This document shows positions 25,142 to 33,784 of a DNA stretch of 33,784 nucleotides, piece by piece. A program made the position numbers and the translations under genes. The stretch spans positions 1 through 33,784 of the forward strand of contig JADJSA010000019.1 of the NCBI GenBank assembly GCA_016711925.1, given 5' to 3'. Every line of letters begins with the position of its first letter. The stretch's first letter is position 1. Under the pieces are notes generated by a model. The model ran no database searches and was not told the origin of the DNA. It saw only the letters and a list, made by a program, of their open reading frames with translations. The stretch comes from Candidatus Methylophosphatis haderslevensis (GTDB taxonomy: Bacteria; Pseudomonadota; Gammaproteobacteria; Burkholderiales; Rhodocyclaceae).

Positions 25142-25398
25142 CTATCCAGGATTGCATCGAACTTTCCGAACTCACCGAAGACGAAATCTTGGCCATTGCC
25201 GAGCATGAGCACGTGCCCGAAATGGTGGCGGTCGAAATGGGCAATTACATGGTGCACACGCCCGAAGGGGAAAAGCGCATCAAGAGAATGATTGTCGATG
25301 ACATCGAAGCGGCCCGCGGCCGTGGCGACCTGAAGCACGCCGCAACGCTGCGTCTGGCGCTCAAACACTTCGTCGAGACGCACGGCGCGGCCGCCTGA
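25135..25398 (+). CDS. Conserved-looking small acidic protein, unknown function
   Basis: The 87-residue protein starts MLTIQDCIELSELTEDEILA and is mostly helical by composition. It contains AIAEHEHVPEMVAVEMGNYM, then GEKRIKRMIVDDIEAARGRG, and HAATLRLALKHFVETHG. The ATG at 25135 follows a strong ribosome-binding site, GGAGAAAAAAG. It is cytoplasmic, with no signal or membrane segment. I do not recognise a function; similar short proteins are annotated hypothetical in betaproteobacteria, in my recollection. It faces the AlkA-type gene convergently with only 29 bases between stops. Confidence 0.75.
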   Translation: MLTIQDCIELSELTEDEILAIAEHEHVPEMVAVEMGNYMVHTPEGEKRIKRMIVDDIEAARGRGDLKHAATLRLALKHFVETHGAAA

Positions 25399-25414
25399 GC
25401 GCGTCGCGTTCCAT

Positions 25415-25444
25415 CGGCGGGCGGCCGTCAGGGGGCGTCCGCCG
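25415..25444. terminator. Hairpin between convergent genes
   Basis: CGGCGGGCG (25415-25423) pairs with CGTCCGCCG (25436-25444) with one G-T type mismatch and a 12-base loop. It covers the meeting point of the small plus-strand gene and the minus-strand glycosylase, so it may end transcription from both sides. Confidence 0.35.
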
Positions 25445-26066
25445 CGCGCCACAAATACCAGGCGGCAACACTGCGGTAGGGCGCCCAGCGTTCGCCGATA
25501 TCGCGCAGTTCCCGCGGGCTGACCGGCGTGTCGCGGTCGGTCGCCTGTACATACCCCTTGCGCACGCCGTAATCGTCGATCGGCAGCACGTCGAGCCGGC
25601 CGAGGGTGAAGATCAGCAGCATTTCGACCGTCCAGCGGCCGATCCCCTTGACCTGCGTGATGCGCTCGATGATCGCCTCGTCGCTGCTGCGTGCGATTGC
25701 GGCGCGTTTCAATGGAACCACGCCGGCGTGCGCCTGCAGCGCGATGTCGCGAATGTAGGCCATCTTCTGCCGCGACAGCCCGGCCGAGCGCAGTGCCTCG
25801 TCGCTTGCCGCCAGCACCTGCGCCGGCGTCGGAAACGACGCACCGGGAAACAGGTCGACGAAGCGCTCGAATATCTTGCCGGCGACTTTCCCGTTCAATT
25901 GCTGATAGACCACCGCCTGCACCAGCGCCGCGTAGGGCGAGCGCCGCCAGTGGGGTTGCAGTTCGCACGGGCCGTGCGCGCGGATCAGCCGGCGCATCAG
26001 CGGATCGGCCTTGCCCAAGTGTTTTTCCGCCAGCACGAGCTGGGCGGCATAAGTGCTGCGCGACAT
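25428..26066 (-). CDS. DNA-3-methyladenine glycosylase II family (AlkA-type HhH-GPD)
   Basis: The 212-residue protein belongs to the helix-hairpin-helix DNA glycosylases that remove alkylated bases such as 3-methyladenine in base excision repair. Visible features are LVQAVVYQQLNGKVAGKIFERF (about 48-69), the HhH segment TQVKGIGRWTVEMLLIF (137-153), and the catalytic Asp in LPIDDYGVRKGY (Asp165). It lacks the N-terminal AlkA extension and any iron-sulfur Cys cluster, so it is the short form. Start MSRSTYAAQLVLAEKHLGKA at 26066 fits the family; the frame runs on upstream without support. It is divergent from the P-type ATPase across 128 bases. Confidence 0.92.
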   Translation of the reverse strand: MSRSTYAAQLVLAEKHLGKADPLMRRLIRAHGPCELQPHWRRSPYAALVQAVVYQQLNGKVAGKIFERFVDLFPGASFPTPAQVLAASDEALRSAGLSRQKMAYIRDIALQAHAGVVPLKRAAIARSSDEAIIERITQVKGIGRWTVEMLLIFTLGRLDVLPIDDYGVRKGYVQATDRDTPVSPRELRDIGERWAPYRSVAAWYLWRAADAP

Positions 26067-26194
26067 CGGCAATCGCCACCCCGGGTCGAACGAATCGATA
26101 CGTCGAGCCGGCATTCTATGCCGGCAAGAAGTCGGTCGCCCGAAGCGTCTGGCGGCCATTCGGTGCGTGCCCGGCGGCATGACGAGGCCCGCGC

Positions 26195-28882
26195 ATGAGC
26201 AATAGCCAGGGAATCGACATCGCCTGCCTGCCGGTTGCCGCCGCGCTGGCGAGCCTTGGCTCACGCGCCGAAGGACTGGGCGCGGGCGAAGCCGCGCGGC
26301 GACAGGGCGAGTTCGGTCCCAATCGCGTCGAGGAAGCACGGCGCGAGCCGGTGTGGATCGCCCTGGCGCGCGAGTTCTCGCACTTTTTCGCGCTGATCCT
26401 GTGGCTGGCCGCAATCCTCGCGCTGTTCGCCGAGTACTACGAGCCGGGCCAGGGCATGCTCGAACTCGGACTGGCGATCATCGGCGTCATCGTCGTCAAC
26501 GGCCTGTTTTCCTTCTTCCAGGCCTATCGCGCCGAGCGCGCGCTGGCCGCGCTGCGCGGCCTGCTACCGCAGCGGGTCGAAATGCTGCGCGACGGGCAAA
26601 CCGTCACCCTGCCGGCTGCCGACACCGTGCCGGGCGACGTTCTGTTGCTGGGCGAGGGCGACCTGGTGCCGGCCGACTGCCGGCTGATCGAAGCCTGGGG
26701 CATCCGCGCCAACCTCGCCACGCTGACCGGCGAATCCCTGCCCAAGGCGCGCAGCGCCGAGCCTGACGAGAGCGCCGATCCGCTGGCCGCGCACAACATC
26801 CTGCTCGCCGGCACCACGATCGTTTCGGGCGAGTGCCGCGCCCTCGCCTACGCCACCGGCATGCGAACCGAATTCGGCCGCATCGCCCACCTGACGCAAA
26901 CCGCGGGCGAAACCGAATCGCCGTTGCAGCGCGAAATCCGCCGGGTCTCGCGCATCGTCGCCGCCATCGCCGCCGGGCTCGGCGTGGTGTTTTTCGTCAT
27001 CGGCTACGCGATCGGCCTGCCGTTCTGGGCGAATTTCATGTTCGCCATCGGCATCATCGTCGCCAACGTGCCGGAAGGCTTGCTGCCGACAGTGACGCTG
27101 TCGCTGGCCCTGGCAACCCAGCGCATGGCCAGGCGCAACGCGCTGGTGCGCCACCTGCCCGCGGTCGAAACGCTGGGCAGCGCAACGGTGATTTTGACCG
27201 ACAAGACCGGCACGCTGACGCAGAACCGCATGAGCGTGCGCGAGCTGTATCTGGCCGGGCGCCACCACCTGGCGGCCGAGCGCTGGCCGCGCGCCGAAGA
27301 TGCGCGGCTGCGCGAGGTGGCGCGCTGCTGCCACAGTCTGAAGTTCCCCGATGGCCAGCCGAGCGGCGATCCGATGGAAATCGCGCTGTGGCAGTTCGCC
27401 GGTCCGCTGCCGGCAGCGGCGCAGCCGATCGGCCAGATCGCCTTCGAGGCAGAGCGCAAGCGCATGTCGGTCGTCACGCGCGACGCGTCGGGTGCCTCGG
27501 CGCTGTGGTGCAAGGGCGCGCCGGAAACCGTGCTGCCGCTGTGCAGCGGATGGCTCGACGGAGCGACCTCGCGGCCGCTCGACGACGAGGCCCTCGCGCG
27601 CTTTCGCCTGGCCCAGAACGATATGGCCGACCGCGGCCTGCGCGTGCTGGCGCTGGCCTGGAAGGCTGTTACGGAAGGCGGCCCGGCGCAGGAGAGCGGC
27701 CTCGAACTGTGCGGTCTGGTCGCCCTAGAAGATCCGCTGCGGCCCGATGTGCATGAGGCGGTGACGCGCTGCCTGGCGGCCGGCGTGCGCGTGGTCATGG
27801 TCACCGGCGACCATCCGCATACCGCGGTGGCGCTGGCGCGCGAGATCGGCATGGTGCGCGGCGAGGCGCCGCGGGTGCTGACCGGCGAGCAGGTACGCCA
27901 TCTGAGTGCCGCGCAGTTGCAGCTCGCGCTCGATGCACCCGAGATCCTGTTCGCCCGCGTCACTGCCGAGCAGAAAATGATCATCGTGCAGGCGATGCAG
28001 CACAAGGGCGAGATCGTCGCCGTCACCGGCGACGGCGTAAACGACGCGCCGGCGCTGCGCACCGCCGACGTCGGCATCGCGATGGGACTCTCCGGTACCG
28101 ATGTCGCACGCGAGGCGGCCGACATCGTGCTGCTCGACGACCATTTCGCCACCATCGTCAACGCGATCGAGGAAGGCCGCGCGGTGTATGAAAACATCCG
28201 CAAGTTCCTCACCTACATCCTGACCTCGAACGTTCCCGAGATCGTGCCCTACCTGGCTTTCGTGCTGCTGCGCATTCCGCTGCCGCTCACCGTGATCCAG
28301 ATACTGGCGGTCGATCTGGGCACCGATCTGCTGCCCGCACTCGCGCTCGGCGCCGAGCGGCCCCATGCCGACACCATGCGCCACCCGCCGCGGCGGCGCG
28401 GCGAGCGGCTGTTGTCGTGGCCACTGCTGGCGCGCGCCTACCTGTTCCTCGGCCCGCTGGAGGCGCTGGCGGCGATGGCGGCGTTCTTCTTCGTGCTGTC
28501 CGGCGCCGGCTGGGAATATGGGGCAGAACTCGCGCGCAACGATCCGCTCTACCTGCAGGCAACGACCGCCTGCCTGGCCGCCATCGTGCTGGCGCAGGTG
28601 GCGAACCTGTTCGCATGTCGCGATCCGCTGCTGCCGGCGTGGCGCTTGTCGGTCCGTCACAATCCGCTGCTGCTGGTTGCGCTGGCCGCCGAACTCGGCC
28701 TGCTGCTGGCGATCGCCTACACGCCGCTGGGCAACCGGCTGTTCGGCACCGCGCCGCTGCCGCTCGCGGTGTGGCTCTACGCCGCGCCCTACGCCGTGCT
28801 GCTGCTGCTTGCGGAGGAGGCGCGCAAGTGGCTGTGCCGGCGCCTGCCCGGCAATGGTGCCGGGGCCGCGTCGCGCGGTTGA
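26195..28882 (+). CDS. P-type cation-transporting ATPase, P2C (Na+/K+-ATPase-like) type
   Basis: The 895-residue protein has the full P-type layout: actuator motif TGES (178-181), phosphorylation site DKTGTLTQNRM with Asp336, nucleotide-binding KGAPE, and hinge TGDGVNDAP (611-619). Ten membrane segments fit. Helix 4 reads VPEGLLPTVTL (PEGLL from 293), helix 5 LTSNVPEIVPY (Asn679, Glu682), and helix 6 VDLGTDLLPAL (Asp707, Asp711). These match the cation-site residues of animal Na+/K+-ATPase (Glu327, Asn776, Glu779, Asp804, Asp808) more closely than Ca2+ pumps, which read PEGLP. It likely moves Na+ and/or K+ across the inner membrane. No beta-subunit gene is nearby. Start MSNSQGIDIACLPVAAALAS follows the amino-terminal family pattern. 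Confidence 0.93.
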   Translation: MSNSQGIDIACLPVAAALASLGSRAEGLGAGEAARRQGEFGPNRVEEARREPVWIALAREFSHFFALILWLAAILALFAEYYEPGQGMLELGLAIIGVIVVNGLFSFFQAYRAERALAALRGLLPQRVEMLRDGQTVTLPAADTVPGDVLLLGEGDLVPADCRLIEAWGIRANLATLTGESLPKARSAEPDESADPLAAHNILLAGTTIVSGECRALAYATGMRTEFGRIAHLTQTAGETESPLQREIRRVSRIVAAIAAGLGVVFFVIGYAIGLPFWANFMFAIGIIVANVPEGLLPTVTLSLALATQRMARRNALVRHLPAVETLGSATVILTDKTGTLTQNRMSVRELYLAGRHHLAAERWPRAEDARLREVARCCHSLKFPDGQPSGDPMEIALWQFAGPLPAAAQPIGQIAFEAERKRMSVVTRDASGASALWCKGAPETVLPLCSGWLDGATSRPLDDEALARFRLAQNDMADRGLRVLALAWKAVTEGGPAQESGLELCGLVALEDPLRPDVHEAVTRCLAAGVRVVMVTGDHPHTAVALAREIGMVRGEAPRVLTGEQVRHLSAAQLQLALDAPEILFARVTAEQKMIIVQAMQHKGEIVAVTGDGVNDAPALRTADVGIAMGLSGTDVAREAADIVLLDDHFATIVNAIEEGRAVYENIRKFLTYILTSNVPEIVPYLAFVLLRIPLPLTVIQILAVDLGTDLLPALALGAERPHADTMRHPPRRRGERLLSWPLLARAYLFLGPLEALAAMAAFFFVLSGAGWEYGAELARNDPLYLQATTACLAAIVLAQVANLFACRDPLLPAWRLSVRHNPLLLVALAAELGLLLAIAYTPLGNRLFGTAPLPLAVWLYAAPYAVLLLLAEEARKWLCRRLPGNGAGAASRG

Positions 28883-28947
28883 CCCGCCGCCGCGGCGACG
28901 TGGCACCATGACTGCCGTAACAAAACCGATTGAGGCAGGAGATCGCG

Positions 28948-30447
28948 ATGGCAAATGCGCCGGCAGGCCCGATGCAATTCGATTTGAGTTTCGGCAACCC
29001 GCGCGGCGCGCGCCGGGTCGATGACGACGACCCGTTTCGCATCCTGGTGCTGGCCGACCTGGGTGGCGCGGCGCGCGCGGCGCAGCCGCTGGCCGCACGC
29101 AAGCCGCTCGCGCTCGACATCGACAACTTCGACCGCGTGTTCGCGCGCCTCGCGCCGCGGCTGGAACTCGAACTGGACGGCGCCGCGCTGGCAATCGAGT
29201 TCCAGTCGCTCGACGATTTCCATCCCGACCGGCTGTTCGCGCGGCTCGCGCCTTTCGTCGCGCTGCGACAGTTGCGTGCAGAACTGGCCGATCCGGCACA
29301 GTTTCGCCGCGCCGCAGCGGCACTCGGCGGCGCGCCTGCCGCCGCAACGCCGACTGCGGCGGGCACTGCGGCAAACGCGGGCGACATCGAACGCCTGCTC
29401 GGGCGCAAGCCGACCGCCGCGGCGCCCGTTGCCAGCGCCGTTGCGCCGGGACTCGACATCGCGGGCTGGCTGAGCGGCATCGTCGCGCCGCATGTGGTGC
29501 CCGACATCGCCAACCAGCAGGCGCAACTGATCGGCGCGGTCGACGCGGCGATCGCCGAGCAAATGCGCCGCCTGCTGCACCACCCGGCGTTCCAGGCGCT
29601 GGAGGCCAACTGGCGCGGCATCGAGCGCCTGGTGCGCGAACTCGAACTGGGCGAGACGCTGCAACTGCTGCTGCTCGATGTCACGGCCGGCGAACTTGCG
29701 CAGGACATCCACGCCCACGGCAGCGACCTGTCGCGCTCGGCGCTGCATCATCACCTGTGCGGGCCGCAGACCGAGCCGCCCGACGGCAAGCGCTGGTCGC
29801 TGCTGGTGAGCGATCTGGCGGTCGGCGCCGACATCGGCCAACTGCAACTGCTCGCCGCGCTCGGCGCGATGGCCGGGCGCGCCGGTGCGCCGCTGCTCGC
29901 CGCCGCGCGGCCGTCGCTGCTGGGCTGCGCCGGCGTCGACCAACTGGTCGATCCGAAATCCTGGCAGCCGCTCGATGGCGATGCCGCTGCCATGTGGGCG
30001 GCGATCCGCCAGAGCCCGGTGGCGCCGTGGATCGGCCTGGCGCTGCCGCGCATCCTCGCCCGCCAGCCCTACGGCAGCGAGAGCGACCCGATCGGCGCCT
30101 TCGCCTTCGAGGAACTGGCGCCGCGCGAGCACGAAGCCTACCTGTGGGGCAGCCCGGCGTTCGCGCTCGCGCTGCTGGCCGGCCAGGCCTTCATGGAAGC
30201 CGGCTGGAACATGGAACTGGGCGGCGGCATCGACATCGGCGACCTGCCCAGCCACGTCTTTCGCGAAGACGGCGAAGCGCGCCAGCAGCCGTGCGCCGAG
30301 GTGCCGATGAGCGAATCGGCGGGCGAGGCCGTGCTGCTGCACGGCCCGATGGCGCTGCTGAGTTACCGCAACCGCAACGCCGCCCGGCTGCTGCGCTGGC
30401 AGTCGATCGGCGAACCGCTGCAGGCGCTGCACGGCGCGTGGGCCTGA
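28948..30447 (+). CDS. TssB-TssC fusion, type VI secretion contractile-sheath protein
   Basis: The 499-residue protein joins a small-sheath (TssB/VipA-like) part to a large-sheath (TssC/VipB-like) part. Residues about 8-115 hold DPFRILVLADLGG, PLALDIDNFDRVFARLAP, and FQSLDDFHPDRLFARL. An Ala-rich linker (about 118-165) follows. The TssC-like part has IANQQAQLIGAVDAAIAEQM, LLHHPAFQALEANWRGIERL, LGALAQ-type helices, and FAFEELAPREHEAYLWGSPA. YREDGEARxxPCAE-like sequence (FREDGEARQQPCAE) leads to NRNAARLLRWQS at the end. Length suits the fused family as I know it. ATG 28948 has AGGAGA 6 bases upstream; an in-frame upstream ATG is less likely. No other secretion-system gene is in the window, so it is an orphan here. 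Confidence 0.88.
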   Translation: MANAPAGPMQFDLSFGNPRGARRVDDDDPFRILVLADLGGAARAAQPLAARKPLALDIDNFDRVFARLAPRLELELDGAALAIEFQSLDDFHPDRLFARLAPFVALRQLRAELADPAQFRRAAAALGGAPAAATPTAAGTAANAGDIERLLGRKPTAAAPVASAVAPGLDIAGWLSGIVAPHVVPDIANQQAQLIGAVDAAIAEQMRRLLHHPAFQALEANWRGIERLVRELELGETLQLLLLDVTAGELAQDIHAHGSDLSRSALHHHLCGPQTEPPDGKRWSLLVSDLAVGADIGQLQLLAALGAMAGRAGAPLLAAARPSLLGCAGVDQLVDPKSWQPLDGDAAAMWAAIRQSPVAPWIGLALPRILARQPYGSESDPIGAFAFEELAPREHEAYLWGSPAFALALLAGQAFMEAGWNMELGGGIDIGDLPSHVFREDGEARQQPCAEVPMSESAGEAVLLHGPMALLSYRNRNAARLLRWQSIGEPLQALHGAWA

Positions 30448-30772
30448 GCCGGCGGCGGACATGGCGATGCCCTGCGAGCCGCGCCGGATGGCGCGCCGGG
30501 CGATGCCTGCCCGCAGGGCACGTGGAATGGCGATCTGCAGACACCCAGCCCGCAGAACGCCTGCCGGCGCGGCTCCCCGGGCACTATCGCGATCGGCACG
30601 TCGCCGCGGCGGCCCGCTCGGTCGGGGCGATCGCACCCGGCCGCGGGTTATGCGAACGCCACGGATGCGCTATCTTTACGCTACGTGACGCGAAGCCGAT
30701 CGCGCGCGGCGCCTGGCGCGGGTTGCAGCGAGATCATGATGGGTGAAAACACAAAAGGGAGGAAATGCCGCC
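30448..30772. other. Intergenic region upstream of prpE
   Basis: There are 325 bases without a supportable gene. A weak promoter-like pair, TTATGC (30648-30653) and TATCTT (30671-30676) with a 17-base spacer, points to the ligase gene. The ribosome-binding site GGGAGG is at 30758-30763 before ATG 30773. The rest is GC-rich with short inverted repeats. Confidence 0.35.
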
Positions 30773-32660
30773 ATGTCTGCTTATGATCGCCTCTATCGCC
30801 GTTCGCTGGCCGACCCGGTCGGATTCTGGGCCGAAGCCGCAGCGGAAATCGACTGGTTCAAGCCCTGGGACAAGGTGGTCGACGACAGCCGGGCGCCGTT
30901 TTATCGCTGGTTCGCCGGCGGCGAGCTGAACAACTGCTACAACGCGCTCGACCGGCATGTGGCCGGCGGGCGGGCCGACCAGGTGGCGCTGATCTACGAC
31001 AGCCCGGTAACGGCGACCGGCGCACCTTCACCTTCCGCGAGATGCTCGAGCTGACCTCGCACTTTGCCGGCGCGCTTCGAGGCCTGGGCGTGGGCAAGGG
31101 CGACCGGGTGATCGATCATGCCGATGGTGCCGCAGGCGGTGGTGGCGATGCTGGCATGCGCGGCTCGGCGCGATGCACTCGGTGGTGTTCGGCGGCTTCG
31201 CCCCGGGAACTGGCGACCCGCATCAACGATGCGACGCCCAAGGTGGTGGTGTCGGCCTCGTGCGGCATCGAGGCGCGCAAGGTGTTGCCGTACAAGCCGC
31301 TGCTCGATGCGGCGCTCAGACCAAGCCGGCCACAAGCCGAGCCTGCGTGATCCTGCAGCGGCCGCAAGTCAAGGCGACGCTGATCGCCGGCCGCGATCAC
31401 GACTGGGACGAACTGGCGGCGGCGGCGCCCGCGGTGGACTGCGTGCCGGTGGCCTCGACCGACCCGCTCTACATCCTGTACACCTCGGGCACCACCGGCC
31501 AGCCCAAGGGCATCGTGCGCGACAACGGCGGCTCAGCGGTCGCCACCAAATGGACGATGCGCAATTTCTATACGATCGAGCCGGGCGAAACCAGTGGGCG
31601 GCTTCCGACGTCGGCTGGCAGGTGGGCACTCGTACATCGCCTACGGGCCGTTGCTACCGGCGCCACCGCCACGCTGTACGAAGGCAAGCCGGTGGGCACA
31701 CCGGACGCCGGCGCGTTCTGGCGCGTGATCAGCCAGCACCGCATTCCGGTGCTGTTTACCGCGCCGACCGCCTTCCGCGCCATCAAGCGTGAAGACCCCG
31801 ACGGGCAACTGATGAAGCACTACGACCTGTCGCACTGCCGCGCTTTTCCTAGGCCGGCGAGCGCTGCGATCCCGACACCCTGCAATGGGCCGAGGACACC
31901 TTTCAGGTGCCGGTGCTCGATCACTGGTGGCAGACCGAAACCGGCTGGGCGATTGCCGGCGTGCCGCTGGGCGGGAGTCCAGGCCAGCAAGGCCGACTCG
32001 ACCACCGAGCCGTGCCGGGCTGGAACGTGCAAGTGCTGGCGGCCGAGGTCACACCGCGCGGCCCGGCGACAAAGGCGCGCTGGTGATGAAACTGCCGATG
32101 CCCCCCGGCGCCTTCACCACTGTGGAATGCCGACCGGCGGTGCGGGAAGCCCTACTTCGAGGAGTGCCGGGCTACTGCCCGACCGGCGACTCGGGCTCAT
32201 CGACGACGAGGCTATCTCGTCATGGGCGGGTGGATGACGTGATCAACGTCGCCGGCCATCGGCTGTCCACCGGCGCCATGGAAGAAGTACTCGCCTCGCA
32301 TCACGACGTGGCCGAATGCGCGGTGATCGGCGTCAGCGACCAGATGAAAGGCCAGTTGCCGCTGGGCTTCGTGGTGTTGAAGAGCGGCGTAGACCGGCCC
32401 CATGGGCAGTCGCCGGCGGCGCTGGTTGCCCTGGTGCGCGAACGCATCGGCCCGGTGGCCGCCTTCAAGAACGCGCTGATCGTCGCCGGCTGCCCGGGCG
32501 ACGCTCGGGCAAGCCCTTCGCGGCACCATGCAGAGATCGCCGACAGCGTGGAATGCAAGGCGCCCGACCATCGACGACCCGGTGATCCTCTCGAGATCGG
32601 CGCCGCGCTGAAAACGGTCGGCTGTGCGGCCGTCGCGGCGGTTTCGAGCCTACCCCGTAA
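30773..32660 (+). pseudogene. prpE: Propionate-CoA ligase (PrpE), frameshifted
   Basis: This is an AMP-forming acyl-CoA synthetase that would make propionyl-CoA from propionate, ATP and CoA. The start MSAYDRLYRRSLADPVGFWA continues with EIDWFKPWDKVVDDS and NNCYNALDRHV, typical of PrpE. Later blocks are MLELTSHFAGALRGLGVGKGD, HSVVFGGFA, PKVVVSASCGIEARKVLPYK, and the ATP loop LYILYTSGTTGQPKGIVRDN near 31470-31530. DHWWQTETGWAIAG (frame-shifted, 31918-31960) and DDVINVAGHRLSTGAMEEVLA (32232-32295) follow. The catalytic Lys region reads RSGKPF in another frame near 32505. About eight frame changes interrupt it, yet every block is well preserved, so sequence errors are more likely than decay. Corrected length (about 630 residues) is normal. 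The stop position is approximate. Confidence 0.8.
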
Positions 32661-33760
32661 GCCCGCGCTTGGCGGCCGCTCTCCAGGCGGCGTGCTCGGG
32701 GCCACATGGACTTGGCGCTGCGCCATGGCAAGCCCGGGATGCCCTGTCCATGCGGGTTCCAGGCCTGCTGCGGTGTGGCACTCGGGCCGCGGGGGGTCGG
32801 TTGCTCGCCGGCAGCTTGCGCCACGCCAGCCAGCGCGCTCCGACCATGTAGCGCAGTGGCGGTCGCTGGAATGGAACAGGGTGCCCAACAGGCGAAGGCG
32901 TGCGTCGCGCGTGAGGGCAAACGGGGGATAGCGTCGCCCGCGCGCAACACGAAGTCGTCGGCCGGCAGCTGATGCTGTACGGATGCACAAAGCAGCAGCG
33001 GCGGCGACCGCCAGGCGCCCGTTGCGGTGCAGATTCGCGCCAGGCTGCCGAGTTGATCCGCGCGCCACTGCCGAAATCGCCCGCGAGCGAGCTGCCGCCG
33101 GCATCGAGTGCGACGTTCCAGGTGGTCGGTACGCTCCCGCAGGTCGCGACGATGCGCGCCACCACTGCATCGCTCCAGGCGTCATCGCGCCGCTTCACTT
33201 CGGCGAGGCGCGCCAGCAGCGGGGTGGTCAGCAGACCCAGGCATTCGTGGGCGATGATCTCGGCCGGCCGCACCGTGAAGTCTGCCTTGAAGGTCGAAAA
33301 CAGCATGCGGTTCGACTGCAGATTTTGCCGCAGGACGGTGAACAGCGCGGGGGCTAGATCTCCTCGGCGGTGGCCACGGACGCCGGTTCCTGATGTCGCT
33401 GTTGGTGCCGGCGGTGATGCCGACGGCCGGGTCGATGCCTGCCGCTGAGCCCTGCCGTTCGTTGCCGACTCCGGCCACGTGGCGCACGCGCAGGCCTGAC
33501 TGCTCCGGGCTGGATGACGGTCAGGACGATGCCTTCTGCCCTCTGGGTCGTCGATGATCGCCTGGCCGAAGCGGCCGAAAGCCGCCAGTAACTCCAGTGA
33601 CCGCGCGCGCCGGTTGGCGCTGCGGCTCCAGCCCGCCGCTGCCGGGCGCGGCGGTGAGCCATTCCACACTGGTACGAACCTGGCGCGCGGATGGCCAGCG
33701 CCAGGGACCGCCAAAGGTTTCGAACGGATTGATGATGTGCGCGATGCTGAACGACTTCAT
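32650..33760 (-). pseudogene. Unrecognised protein, minus strand, frameshifted
   Basis: Protein-like sequence appears on the minus strand in shifting frames. It starts MKSFSIAHIINPFETFGG at 33760 and continues with GIVLTVIQPG near 33545. RMLFSTFKADFTVRPAEIIA and HECLGLLTTPLLARLAEVKR lie at about 33200-33310, then TWNVALDAGGSSLAGDFGSG (about 33080-33140), DDFVLRAGDAIP near 32940, and FALTRDARLRLLGTLFHSSD in another frame near 32890. I do not recognise the family and give no function. It faces prpE convergently. The dense frame changes match those in prpE and at the left end. The upstream limit may lie beyond the window, and the 3' end near 32650 is a guess. Confidence 0.4.
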
Positions 33761-33784
33761 GTTGGCGAAAGATCTCGGCCGCGT

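Noticed and set aside
27725..30636. Long minus-strand open frames opposite the P-type ATPase and the sheath fusion
   Set aside because: They are shadows of two well-supported plus-strand genes.
30648..30676. TTATGC/TATCTT pair as promoter of prpE
   Set aside because: Spacing is right but the -35 match is poor (2 of 6), so it is mentioned only in the intergenic entry.
1..33784. tRNA, rRNA, CRISPR array, insertion sequence or phage attachment site
   Set aside because: No cloverleaf, regular spaced repeats, transposase motifs or flanking direct repeats were seen when reading the window.

Overview
The window is about 33.8 kb of GC-rich DNA (GC clearly above 60%) with overlapping ATGA/GTGA gene junctions and Gram-negative envelope genes: a LolA-like chaperone, an MMPL exporter, a lipoprotein and a contractile-sheath protein. 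This fits a proteobacterium, most likely a betaproteobacterium. That placement is my inference from protein style, not from a marker gene. I saw no rRNA, tRNA, CRISPR array or insertion sequence.

Layout. (1) 1-3660, plus strand: the 3' part of a flavin-dependent halogenase-like gene, then two tandem SAM methyltransferases with a regulatory domain. All three are cut by many frameshifts. (2) 3755-15896, minus strand: an aryl-polyene-type (APE) biosynthesis operon read from 15896 down. Its order is ACP, membrane protein, AMP-ligase, hotdog dehydratase, acyltransferase, LolA-like carrier, MMPL exporter, lipoprotein hydrolase, polysaccharide deacetylase, methyltransferase, ketosynthase, chain-length factor, second dehydratase and ketoreductase. 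A sigma70-like promoter lies upstream at 15963-15991. The last three genes carry frameshifts. (3) 16106-23190: a divergent membrane/polyamine system. On the minus strand are a membrane-anchored aminopropyltransferase and a Tat-signal FAD oxidoreductase. On the plus strand are DUF350, DUF3147-like, SPFH/SHOCT and double DUF4178 proteins, a Gly/Ser-rich microprotein and S-adenosylmethionine decarboxylase. (4) 23588-30447: a secreted repeat protein, a small acidic protein, an AlkA-type DNA glycosylase (minus strand), a P-type ATPase of the Na+/K+ (P2C) type, and a TssB-TssC fusion. (5) 30773-33784: a frameshifted propionate-CoA ligase (PrpE) and, facing it, an unrecognised frameshifted minus-strand gene.

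How they work together. The APE operon would load an aryl acid on the ACP, extend it by ketosynthase/reductase/dehydratase cycles, attach the polyene to a lipid and move it to the outer membrane. The halogenase and methyltransferases beside it could decorate the pigment. In the polyamine system, SpeD makes decarboxylated AdoMet, which is the aminopropyl donor for the membrane aminopropyltransferase. The FAD enzyme, DUF350, SPFH and DUF4178 proteins then make a plausible membrane-stress module that uses an aminopropylated product.

Quality. Frameshifts are very dense at both ends, moderate at 3755-5160, and rare in between, with one clear case near 19700. Conserved motifs stay intact across the frame changes. 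I therefore read most of them as uncorrected indels at the ends of a contig rather than true gene decay.
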